Shown: in pieces, positions 12,037 to 24,000 of the stretch
Numbering within the stretch: position 1 is the stretch's first letter
Layout of the letters: each line of letters begins with the position of its first letter
Assembly: GCA_030533445.1 (NCBI GenBank)
Contig: CM060064.1
Coordinates: 45,627,787-45,691,786, forward strand
Origin: Cyprinodon diabolis
Lineage: Eukaryota; Chordata; Actinopteri; Cyprinodontiformes; Cyprinodontidae
Direction: 5' to 3'
Length of the DNA stretch: 64,000 bases
The notes under the pieces: generated by a model
What the model saw: the letters and a program-made list of their open reading frames with translations, nothing else
The model's database searches: none
What the model was told of the DNA's origin: nothing
Made by a program: the position numbers and the translations under genes

Positions 12037-15000
12037 CCACCTACACAATATAATAAAGAATAAGAATATGGAGGAACTGTTGTTTACACGAGTCCCCTTT
12101 AACCCTTAAAAGTAAGACACTACAGGTATGAGCGTATCACCATGAGACTGTAACAACACAGAGCTCATATAACTTGCTTAACCACCAACTATTTGGATGC
12201 ACGGTTTTTGATAAGTTTACAAAGCTATGACAGTTGCTGAGAAAAGTTCTACATTCAGCTTTGTGAATTGCTGTCTGCTTCTTTGACATAGCTATCAGTG
12301 TGTCATAAAAGACTTAAGAAAAGCTAAGTTTTTTTATAATGTGGAATCTAAGCTCTGCAGTAATTACACAATTCTAAAAATACATTCTTGTAGCTTTTTA
12401 CCTTCTTCTGAAATAACATGGCCCAAACAACAAACTTATTTCTGCACCCGCTAAAAATTTTATAACTAGTTTATACTTTCCTTTGCTTCACATTTTAGCA
12501 GATATTGTTTTTTCCTTGGCCTGTATTAGGATCTATTTCAACTAAATCTATAGTTGTCAACAGTCTTAAATCAATTTTTCTTGTAGACCACAAAGCATTT
12601 GGAATATCTTTGAAATCATTTTCATCAAATTGTGATCGCAAAGAATGCTGAGTTATTTTAACACATGCTAAATCTTAGACCCAAGCTTCTGTATTGAACA
12701 GAATTTTATAAGGCTGTGTCCATAGTTCTGTGTTATGGCTATAAAGCCAGCCTCGTTTGTGTCTTGCGGACATAGATAGAACTCAGATGCACCTTCTGCA
12801 GCTTCTAAACGCAGGCATGTGTCTCTCCCCCGCTCTTCACTGGTCTTAACCAATGACAAATGATTTACCCGTAATAAGCGGTACATTCCTTACATCTGTG
12901 TAGACAGTAACTGCCACTAAGAACCCCCATCTGTATACATAATTTGTGTAGCCATTATAGTAATGTCTTGTTTCAGAAACTGTTTTGCAAACTTTTCATC
13001 TGGGGTAAAGCACAAATTCATAGTGTTCTACTGTTCAACTAACAGAGTTTCATCCTGTGGATCTGACAATGTGCTTCTAGCATAGTGCATCTAAACACAA
13101 GAAGATTTTGTTGAAACACTATTTATATGTTCTCCACATTCAGCCTTCATGCCCCCCGGTTTGGGAAAAATTGCTTAATTTTCCCATCAATTCCCATCCT
13201 AACAGATTAATGGGATGGGTTGGTAATATTACTACAAAAACATGCAGTCTTGCAACCTTTTTCCTGTTTGAAGGCTGACATACATTCCTAGGATGTTTGA
13301 TTATTTGCTGATTTTACAAAAAAATTGCCTTTTAGATTATGTTAACAAATTGATTTAAAGAAAAGATGGTTTAAAAGTTGCATTTGTTTGTAGAAGTACA
13401 TTTTGTTTTCTTAATTTGTATAGGATAACATTAAAAACTTTTGAAAATGTAGAAGTTAAAAACTATAGTTTGCTAAAATATTTAAATTAGCAAAAAAGTA
13501 TACTGTTTAATTTATTGGCTAAAATGTAATATTTTATTAATTTGGCTAAAATGTATCAACTTAATTTGGCTAAGAAATAAATAAAAAATAAGTTACTTTA
13601 AATTGTTGATGTATTTAAAAAAATATGTTTGTTTTTTTTTTAGAACATGGTGGGAAATATTTTATTTAAAAAGGGCTAAAAGGCTTAAATTAATGGTGGG
13701 TACAATTTTGTATTATCTTAAATGAGTAATTGTTTTGTGTTACCTTCTCTTTTTGAGCTTTTTCACCTGCCTACTGCCAATTTTCAATAAATAAATAATG
13801 AAATGACTATCAAATGGCTGTTCATTGAGTGAAATCCAGTTGGAATGTAGAGGACTATCCTGTTCAAGTGGGGAATTGCACAAGAAACCACATTAATATT
13901 TGACAGTGAAAAACCGTCTTATAAAGACTGGAGGACCAAGTAAAGTGACCAGCATATCCAGAGACTGTTTCCTGTCCTGCTGCTGAACAAAAATGGCTGA
14001 TTCAGTAATGCTGGAGCAATTTAAGGCCACAAGAACATCAGCAAAGCGTCAATTTTCCCGTCTGGCCAATAATGTGCTACGAATGCACACAGTGATGTTT
14101 GAGGAGGAGCTCAGAGACAGTTTTGTAAAGCTCACAGCAGAAGCTGGCAGAGTTCTTGAGGCCAATGATGATGTCGAGGGACAATATACTGCAGAAAATG
14201 CAGATGAAGACGCCTTAAGTAAGCACCAAAGGTCTGACTTGGACAAAACAGCCACCCAGTGTGAGAGAAAACTGCAAGAGTTAAAAGAGCTCCTACAAAA
14301 GACATTGTGGGCAAACTATGGGGAATATGAACTAACACAGGCCATTACAAATGCTGAGGATCAAGCAGATCATGTGGGAACTGTGGACCCAAGTAAAAAC
14401 ACAGAAGCTTATGACTTCATGATAGGACAACTGGACAAACTTGTGAAGTCAGCGAAGGCGATGCATAGACATTGGAAGTGCTTGGGCCCCCCTTGCAGAG
14501 CAAGAACAGTTCCAGAGTCGTATTAAAGGCCTTGAAACCATATTACTAAGACTGACTTTAAGAAAAGCAGACTTTATAGAAGCACAGGCCAGAGAAGAGC
14601 CCAGCAGATTAAGCACTGCTTCATTCAGTTATTCAGCGGCACCTGCCATTAAACTAAAGCCGGCTGCCCTCCCAAAGTTTACTGGTATCCGACGAGAGTT
14701 TCACCGGTGGAAAAAGGAATGGGAAGCGCTCCAGATGCAAGGAGAACCCACTGGATCCAAAGCAAAAAAAAAAATTCCAGCTACTTGACAGTTTAGATGA
14801 AAGGACCATACGGGACCTTCGTCTTACATCTCACACAACAGCTGAAGAAATTTTCCGGGTCCTAGAGAACCGCTTTGGAAATAAAACCACAATTGCCCTT
14901 GAAATAGTGGATGAACTCCATAGACTCCCAGCTGTTAAAGGCCAGCCCAGGAAGATTGTTGAGCTCATACAATCAGTAGAGAAAGCTCTAATTGACCTGA

Positions 15001-18000
15001 GTGAGCTTGCTAAGACCGGCGCCATAAAAAACCCTCTTGTAACAAGAACAATAGAGAGTAAACTTCCAGATGGCCTAAAAAAGGAGTGGCTTCTCCATGT
15101 ATCCGGCAAAGATGATGAAGCCGAAGAAGACAAACGTTTTGACTACCTCTTGGCATTCCTACAAAGTCAAGAAGCCATCTATGAAAAGCTGGACCAGTTG
15201 AAGGAGGAGGAGTCAAAACCAAAATCTGAACCACGGCTAGCCCGGACTAGAACCTCCACTCAACCAAGCAATCAGGCTCAAGGATGTGTGGTCTGTGGTG
15301 ATGTGAAGCACAAGAGAAGATTATACTTCTGCCAAAAGTTTTGCACGCTCAAACTATCAGAGAGCAGAGATGCTGTCAAAAAACTGGGTGCATGCAAAAA
15401 ATGTCTGGAGATTCACCATGACAGTGAATACTGTAAACCAGAGTTCCTGTGCAAAAGGCCAGACTGCAGGGAACAACGCACTGGTAAACACCATTATTAC
15501 CTCTGTGCGAGAGCTGAAGTGTCCAGGGGAAATGTTGCCCAATGCACAATGGGAGGACGTTACACCCAAGCCCAAGAAGATTTCATTAAGAGCCTGTCAC
15601 CTGAACTTGCAGAAAAGTGCCGTCATGTCTTTTGCAACAGTGTTGCAACGAGCTGGTTGACCGCCGGGCTGCAAAAAAGTTGACTGAGGAGGATCTACTT
15701 ACCTGGAAGGGACCTGTTTGGTACATAAGTAATCTCATTGCCCCTAACCCCCACTCAGTTACAACTCCAGTGAGACTCGTCTGGAACAGCAGTCAAAAAT
15801 ACCAAGGCCAGAGTCTAAACGATCTCCTGATGAAAGGTCCAGACGTCCTCAATCCAATCCGGGCTGTCCTCCTCAAATTTCGCCAAGGCTCCTTTGCTGC
15901 CTTAGGAGATATCAGGAAAATGTACAATTCTGTCTGGCTTGAGGAAAAGAAGTCCATCTGCACCGATTCTTGTGGCGTGATTCGGAGGACGAGGAGCTTG
16001 AACAGTACGCAATTACAAGAGTGAATATTGGTGACAAGCCAGCAGGGTGTATAGCACAACTCGCCATGAGAGAGACAGCGAACCTGCCTCAGTTCAGTCA
16101 CCTAAAGGACGAGCACCAGGTATTACATGAACACAGTTATGTCGACGACATCTTGACATCCCACAACTGCCGTGAAAGACTTGAGGTCATCACCAAAAAC
16201 GTGGAGCTGATCCTAGCGGCAGGAGGGTTCGCTTTAAAGCCATGGGTCTTTTCTGGGCAAAGTAAAGGACAGAAGGAAGAGGCCTCACCAAATATTGTTG
16301 TCCTGCCAAATCAACTAAAGGAAGAAGATAACAAGGCACTTGGTCTCGGCTACATTGTGGATGAGGACAAGTTGCATGTCATGGTGAGAGTCAACTTCTC
16401 CAGACGAAAAAAGAAAATGAGGCTTGGCCAAGATCTGTTGCTGGAAGAAGTTCGAGCTAGGACACCAAATCCACTGAGAAGACGTGATTTGCTAAGTCAA
16501 GTTGCTGGTTTGTACGACCCAATAGGCCTGACCACACCAGCAAAACAAAAAGGGGCCATCTTGGTCCGAAGAGCATTCCAAGAGGCAAAACCAAAGTGCA
16601 ATATTGTCAAAGATACATGGGACCTTGCCTTGTCTGATGAGCTCCGCAGAGATGCAGTTTATTTGAGGAGTTTGTCCAGTTAAGTAAAGTCAAGTTTCAA
16701 GAGCCCTCACTCCACCAGATGCAGCATCAGATCCAATCACAGTCACCTTTTCAGATGGTAGTGAAAGCTCTTACGGTGCTGTCCTCTACCTACGATAGAA
16801 CTGTCAAGAACAAACAATAGTTCGACTAGTGGAGTCAAAAGCAAAGCTAACGCCCCTAGACCACAAGGGGGACGCAGTCAAAGCGGAGCTTTGTGGTGCT
16901 GTCTTTGCAAGCCCCCTGAAGAAGTACTTTGAACAACACAGCCAGATCAAAATCAAGCAGTGGTTCCATTTATTGGACAGCCAGACAGTTCTTGGAACTA
17001 TCCAGCGTGAGAGCTACGGGTTTCAGACTTTCTTCGCTAATAGGATCGGAGAGATTCAAAGTAACGCAAGGCTAGAGGACTGGTGGTGGATCCCTGGATC
17101 ATACAACATAGCTGACATCATCACTCGAGGAGCTGGGCCAACAGACCTTGATGTCAATTCAGAGTGGCAGCAAGGGCCAAAGTTTCTCTGCCTCCACGAG
17201 AAAGAGTGGCCAGTTATGTCAGCAAGGGATGTGTCTGAAGCTGCTCGAGAAAGCATTAGCAAAATGCAAAAGAAGTCGTTCGTCACAGCACTCACCAGAG
17301 CCCAAGTAAAAAGAAATAGACAAAGTCCTGAGCGAAGACCTCCCGCTGGTACAGCTGTCCAAAACTTACTGGATGGAAACGCTTCAGTAGCCTAAAAAGC
17401 CTAGTCAAGACCGTTGCCATTGTCTGGAGAGCTGCTAAAAAATTTTTACCAGCAAGCAAGTCCGTGACAACCCTAAAGTGTGAGGCGGTTCAAACTGAAG
17501 GAGTCATCACTGCCATAGAACGTCAGGATGCACTCAGAGACATCTTCCTTGCTGCTCAAGCGGGAATGACCTTCCCAGCTACCACAACAGACCGTTTGGT
17601 TGTGTACAGAGAGCCAGAGACAGGATTACTAGTCTGTGGTGGGAGAATGCATGGCTTCAAGGAAGATGGCATGGCAGTTCCCCTCCTACCCTCCAATGCA
17701 TGGGTCTCCACTTTGTTGGCACAAGAGGCACACAATGAGGGTCATGAAAGTGTAGCTGCTACCCTGCTAAAAATGAGAAAGAAAGCTTGGGTCATCCAAG
17801 GACGGAGAATTGCCCAGAAAGTAGTGGAACACTGCCTTTTCTGCAAAAAGTCAAAGGCAAAGAGATGCCAACAAGTAATGGGTGACCTGCCTCCTGAAAG
17901 AAGCAGCCCAGCAGCTCCATTTGAGTTCACCGCAGTTGATCTATTTGGACCTTACCTTGTCAAAGATGACATAAAGAAACGAGTCTCAATGAAGGTGTGG

Positions 18001-21000
18001 GGTGTCGTTTTCAGCTGTATGGCCAGCAGAGCAATTCACATGGACCTGGTCAACACAATGTCCACAGAAAGCTTCTTAATGGCATATCAACGATTTACTG
18101 CAATTAGAGGGCACCCAAGGAAGATCTGGTCCGATCCAGGGACAAACTTTATCGGCGCCAAACCTTAGAGAGTTGTACCAGTTCCTGGATTCTCAAGATA
18201 AAGCTGCAATAGAGCAAATGTCTGCTCAGAAAGGTACCGAGTGGGATTGGACAATTCATCCAGCTGACTCCCCTCATCGCAATGGGGCTGCTGAGGCTGC
18301 TGTCCGCATCGTCAAGAAGGCACTCAAGAGCCTGGTTAACAACACAAGCCTCAGCTACAGCGAGCTTCAGACAACTCTGCAGCTTCTCTGCAAACCTCGC
18401 CAACGAACGGCCAATAGATGCTCGGGTGCAGAGCTGTGAGGACTGTGTTCAGTATGTGTCACCCAACACACTTCTCCTGGGTCGTGCCTCTTCAAGTGGT
18501 GACATCAGAACGTTTGACTTCGCAAGCTACCCTTACAAAAGACTCAGAGAAATGCAACACCAAGTCAACAAGTTCTGGAGGTCTTGGAGCCAGCTTGCCG
18601 GCCCAAACTTATTCGTGAGAAGCAAATGGCACACCTCAAGTCGAACTGTCTCCGTTCGGAGATATTGTTTGGTTATGTGACCAAAATGCAGTAAGAGGCC
18701 AATTCAAGCTGGGACGGGTCGTGAGTGTCAACCCTGATGCTAAAGGCATTGTTCGGGATGTACACGTTAAAGTAGTTCAAAGCTCCAATCTTTCTGCAAC
18801 AGGACCCACATTGAGCCAACCATCAAGAGTCCTGAAAGAAACTGCCCAAACCACAGTCCTGCATAGAGATGTCCGACGCCTAGTTGTTCTGCTGCCAGTT
18901 GAGGAACAAGCCTCCGACTGGAGAAGGTCTTGACCGTCAGTTTGCAGTTGCTGCGATCTCTCCATCGTTTCTGTGGAGAAATCGAGTGGGAGGTGTTCTG
19001 TCAAGCTGCCGGGTAGCCCCTCCTCCCCTCCCATCAGCAGGGAGGCACCAGGTGGAACTAATCTCCCAGCAATTTGGGCGTGCCAGGGACCTCTAAAGAA
19101 AAGGACCAAGAACTGCTGCATGGCAGAAATGTAAGCAGCTCATGTTTGGAGACAGCCAAAATTCTGCTCCATTGTGACTGTGCAAACAAGTCCTTCTACA
19201 AAAACTCTGAAAGACAACCGGTAAGAGTCTTAATGCCCTTGATTCTCTGGCTGGACTTTCAAATCAAAGAACTTTATTAAGGTTAATACGGACTGTTGTT
19301 GGTTATTATTATTTGTGGAAATGTTTATGTTGGTATGTTAACAAATTGATTTGAAGAAAAGTTTAAAAGTTTAAAAGTTGCATTTGTTTATTAAGGTTAA
19401 TACGGACTGTTGTTGGTTATTATTATTTGTGGAAATGTTTATGTTGGTATGTTAACAAATTGATTTGAAGAAAAGTTTAAAAGTTTAAAAGTTGCATTTG
19501 TTTGTAGAAGTACATTTTGTTTTCTTAATTTGTATAGGATAACATTAAAAACTTTTGAAAATGTAGAAGTTAAAAACTATAGTTTGCTAAAATATTTAAA
19601 TTAGCTAAAAAATATACTGTTTAATTTATTGGCTAAAATTTAAGATTTAATTAATTTGGCTAAAATGTATCAACTTAATTTGGCTAAGAAATAAATAAAA
19701 AATAAGTTACTTTAAATTGTTGATGTATTTAAAAAAATATGTTTGTTTTTTTTAGAACATGGTGGGAACTATTTTATTTAAAAAGGGCTAAAATGCTTAA
19801 ATTAATGGTGGGTACAATTTTGTATTATCTTAAATGACTAATTGTTTTGTGTTACCTTCTCTTTTTGAGGTTTTTCACCTGCCTACTACCAATTTTCAAT
19901 AAATAAATAATGAAATGACTATCAAATGGCTGTTCATTGAGTGAAATCCAGTTGGAATGTAGAGGACTATCCTTTTCAAGTGGGGAATTGCACAAGAAAC
20001 CACATTAATACTTGACAGTCACACACAACTATTCTAAGGCCTAAGATATCTTTTTATTTTAACCAACATAGACAAAACACATTTATCATGTACACTTTGG
20101 AGTCTCCAGCTCCAGGCCCTCGCACGCACCGGATACCCAGATCTGTCAACAAAACTTGGCTTTGTCAAATATCCCTGCTGCAGCTGCAAACCTTACTATC
20201 TCGAGAACAACACAGATTCTCACACTCTAACGCACAGAATACCCAGATGCCACATCCGTAAACAAGACTTGGTGTCATCAAATATTCTTGCGACTACAAC
20301 CAGTTATAGCTTTAATCCCAGACCAACTTTTGATCAAAAGCTTTAGGCCTACCCTTTCGCTGCGCAGATTCAGTCCTCTGGGAGTCATCACCAGGATGCC
20401 CAGGGCAGGGCTGGACCAACCTATGGGCCCCGTCCGGCGAAGGGAGGACGGCTGTCGACAGATTCTTGGCCTTGGTCCCACACGGTCCTGGACAATTGGA
20501 TCTTGACTCCCGGGTTTCGGCACCAAAAATGTTGGATTCAGGAAAAATAACTTTGCAAATAAATAGAAATTGACTCTGCACATGAGATAGGTTTTAGCAG
20601 CTTCTGCAGGAGCGGAAGGAAAAGCCCAACCCAACTTCAAGCTTTCCTCCTCCGAATCTCCTCCTGCAGCCGTCTTTTATTAACAGAGCACAGCACATGA
20701 TTACAAAACAGTATTTGTTCTGACACAACAATTGATCAGTTCATAAAGAAAAGATGCTCCATCAGAATGACAAGGAAAGATGGTCTCCTGACTGCATCAC
20801 AAGACACAGTGCAGCAGGCAGGATGGTCTCCCGACTGCAAAAATGTTTCATAAGCACAAATTAATTTTATAATCATCATTGATTAAACCTGACAATTACA
20901 AAACACCCAAGACCCCCTAAAATACATTTAATTACTTCACTCTTTATTTTTTATACATATAAAGAAGAGATGCAAGTTATTGATTAATTAATTAATTTAA

Positions 21001-24000
21001 AGCTGACTGACTTTATTGATTTAACAGTCACCTGATAAGAGGCTATTTTTCTAAAAACTGAGTTTTCTCTGGAAACATGGAGGGCTTCATATTTTATTTT
21101 AACAGTTTATTGTTCTAGATGTATTAAAGACTGACTGAATTACCAAAAATGTTTTCTTACATATAAAATATATAAAAACAGGAACCTATTACGTATTGTT
21201 GTGCTAATGCTGTTTTTTGGCCCCGATACCGATACCTGGCTGTTTGGTATCAGCTGATACCGATACTGTTTGAAATTGATGTGTGTGTATAAATGAAGAA
21301 CTGAATCCTACTTGGATGTAAAATAATTGCCATCATGGCTTTGTCAAGCTGGTGTCTACCTTTGTGAAGCACAAAAAAGACTTATAGAAAGTGAATCCAG
21401 TAGAACTTTTTATTGCCTACCTGGAATGGGTGACAATAATTGAATAAACTTTTGGCTCTCAAAATGGTATCAGTGCCCTGTTTGTTGGTACTCTCCAATA
21501 CCGATACCACCATTTTAGTGCTGGATCGGGGCCCCACCAAATACTGGTATCGGTATTGGTGCAACACTATTATTAGGTTGGTGAATTTAAAGATTAAGAT
21601 CTATGAAACAGCTATCATGGCCAATGTAAAAAGAAGAAAAACTAATATTAAGGTAAGATAGACTTTATTGATCTCACAGTGGAGAAATTCACTTGTCACA
21701 TCAGCTCAACAGTCAAAAGAAGGTGTCAAAGGGAGGAAAATGTGCATATCTACATATATGCATTTATAACAGGTTAGTGCACAGGTTATGAAATAGTAAT
21801 TGCACATTAGATAAAATTCTTTCACTAAATGAGCTGGTCAGCTCCTCTACAGTCTGGTGCAGAGGGTGGAAGGTTTTCTCCATGATGGATGTAAGCTTGG
21901 ACAGCACCCTCCTCTAAGCCACTTCCTCCTTAGCAGATAGGGTATGTCACTTTGACATGCTGTCAAACTGTTTTTACTTTGTTTCAATAAAAGGGATGCT
22001 AATGGAGAGCTAATTCTCTGATTTTAGTAGAATCCAGTGCTGGGAGAGACTTTGTGCTCGTAGCATCACCTTTAAACAGGTGGTTCTGGTTGCTCTTTGA
22101 AATACCAGTTTTGGTACCAGATCTGCTCGGGCCCTGTGCCTACCAGCGACGCCACGCTGAATGACTGGCTGAATGTTGACTTAAAACGTGGTTGCCCAGA
22201 CAATGGTAATAACATAATGGAGCATCCACGTGCCGACCTGGGAGCATCTGTAGTGTTGGCGTGTCTAATGACCGAAGAAGATTGATCACATGATTGATAA
22301 CAAAACTAAAAAATGGTGAACAAAGTAACTGCAAGACCATGGTACAGGGCTGCCAACTTTTCACCAAACCTTGGAGTGAGAGTTTCAAAGAATTTGGACA
22401 TGCATAAAGGCAGAACTCGGTAGGTCTGTGGCTAGCTGTGCTCAGTAGCTAACAGGTTAGCCTCTTTTAGCTTGTTCAGTTAGTTATATTAAGCTACACT
22501 AGTTCTAACTTCATGTCAACAACAACCCTTTATTCTGTAAAAGTAGAATACCGGTTTAATTCTTTGTCTAAAATCTCCATGAGTCATTTTTTAAGATGTT
22601 CCGTTTGTCGTCCCCTGCCCCCAGGCCTTAAAGGTATAGTGGAGGATTTTTATTTTTCCGGGTGGATCATCAGAATAAGTGGGCCTCCAAACTGTCAATC
22701 ATTCTGGTGATATGTCTACGTAAGGCTGTCCTATGTGCTGGTCCTATGTTACTTTCACTTACCCTTGGTGAGTCTGACATAGCGGAAAAATTGCAAATCT
22801 TCTTTTGGAAAGTAAAGTTATATGAGCGACGCAAACAGCAACTTTTAAACCCAGCATGCACGAGGACAATACAAGGACAAATGGACTCATGCATGCTCTC
22901 GCACGCGTTTAATAGGCATCCCCTCTGGGGAGCAGGTACAGGGTTGTGCATGTGCCTTTTTTTGCACAATTGTAGAGGGCGGGTCTTTTCAAAATTTTAT
23001 GAAAATCCTAGACTATGCTTTTTATAGAAAGAATGAGAAGAAGCACTGAGAACTTCTTTTTAATCACCTTGTTAAATCCATCCATCCATCCATCTTCCTC
23101 CGCTTATCCGGGGTCGGGTCGCGGGGGCAGCAGCTTAAGAAGGGAGGCCCAGACTTCCCTCTCCCCAGCCACTTCTTCCAGCTCTTCAGGAGGAACCCCA
23201 AGGCGTTCCCAGGCCAGCCGAGAAACATAGTCTCTCCAGCGTGTCCTGGGTCTTCCCCGGGGCCTCCCCCCGGTGGGACGTGCCCAGAACACCTCACCAG
23301 GGAGGCGTCCAGGAGGCATCCTAAACAGATGCCCTTGTAAAATATCAGAGCTTAGTCTGTCTTATTAAGCAGCACTTTCTTTCAAGAATGAGAATGACTG
23401 TTTTCTACTTTTGGCTTCTTTAGATCGCTGACAAAACAAAAAATAATAGCAAATATAGCTAATAATATGTTTAGACTCCAGGAGAGATTTGATTCTTAAG
23501 AAACAAGTGCATTAGAGTTTTGCTCTGTTTGAAATCCTGGGATGCGTCCTTAGAAGGCCAGATTCGAAGGACGATTACGTCATAGCGCGGTGCCGAGGTC
23601 TGGTTGGATTCCAAGAGTCCTCGTTATGCGACCTTAAAATGTGTCCTTCTTTTTGCCTGATTTAAAGAACGGGTCTGATGTATCCTTAGTTTACCCAGGA
23701 TTCATTGCCAGACCAATCAAGCCAGCTGCTCTGTGATCGGAAAGGTTACTTGGCGCCGAACAGTGGTGAAAATTGGAAGTTTAGCATAATATGATACAAG
23801 TCTGTGAATAGTTCCATCTAAAATGACTGAAAATGGTTGTTTTAATGGTTATTGAGTCAGATATGTGGCGGTAATGTTTGGTTTATCTAAAGGTTTTTAT
23901 CTGTTACTGCGTAAAAGGGGTTTGGTTGTAATTTAAGGACAGATTCTAATATATCTGCAGTGTGGGGACTATAAATCTATAAAAACTATAATTTCTTTAT

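Larger units (their letters stand above)
13340..20017 (+). mobile_element. BEL/Pao LTR retrotransposon with both LTRs, inactive
   Basis: Two direct repeats of about 567 bp (13340-13905 and 19450-20017), both starting TGTTAACAAATTG and ending TTGACA, flank a gag-pol region in BEL/Pao order: gag (13993), zinc-knuckle region, RT with YVDD (16138), RNase H, integrase with HHCC and a DDE-type core, and a C-terminal GDIVWL domain. The LTRs differ at only a few positions, so insertion is fairly recent. Several frameshifts and an internal deletion kill the element. No target-site duplication is visible (GATTA left, GTCAC right), which suggests recombination or later change at a flank. Confidence 0.9.
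10357..22153 (+). pseudogene. MS4A-like copy B: tandem duplicate, disrupted
   Basis: From 10357 the sequence is homologous to copy A from 2948: the intron before the exon, the exon itself (10566-10666), the following intron and the left half of the MITE. Homology resumes at 20895 with the intron after exon TM3 of copy A (6476) and continues to about 22153 (8190 in A). The TM2 and TM3 exons are missing, replaced by about 9.9 kb of retroelements (10984-20894). The remaining exon is frameshifted. The copy cannot encode an MS4A protein. Confidence 0.8.

Noticed and set aside
12668..12886. Minus-strand frame possibly encoding a retroviral protein
   Set aside because: No motif could be recognised; only position suggests a retroviral origin.
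13340..20017. Functional BEL/Pao element
   Set aside because: LTRs are close to identical but gag, RT and integrase each carry frameshifts and the protease is missing.
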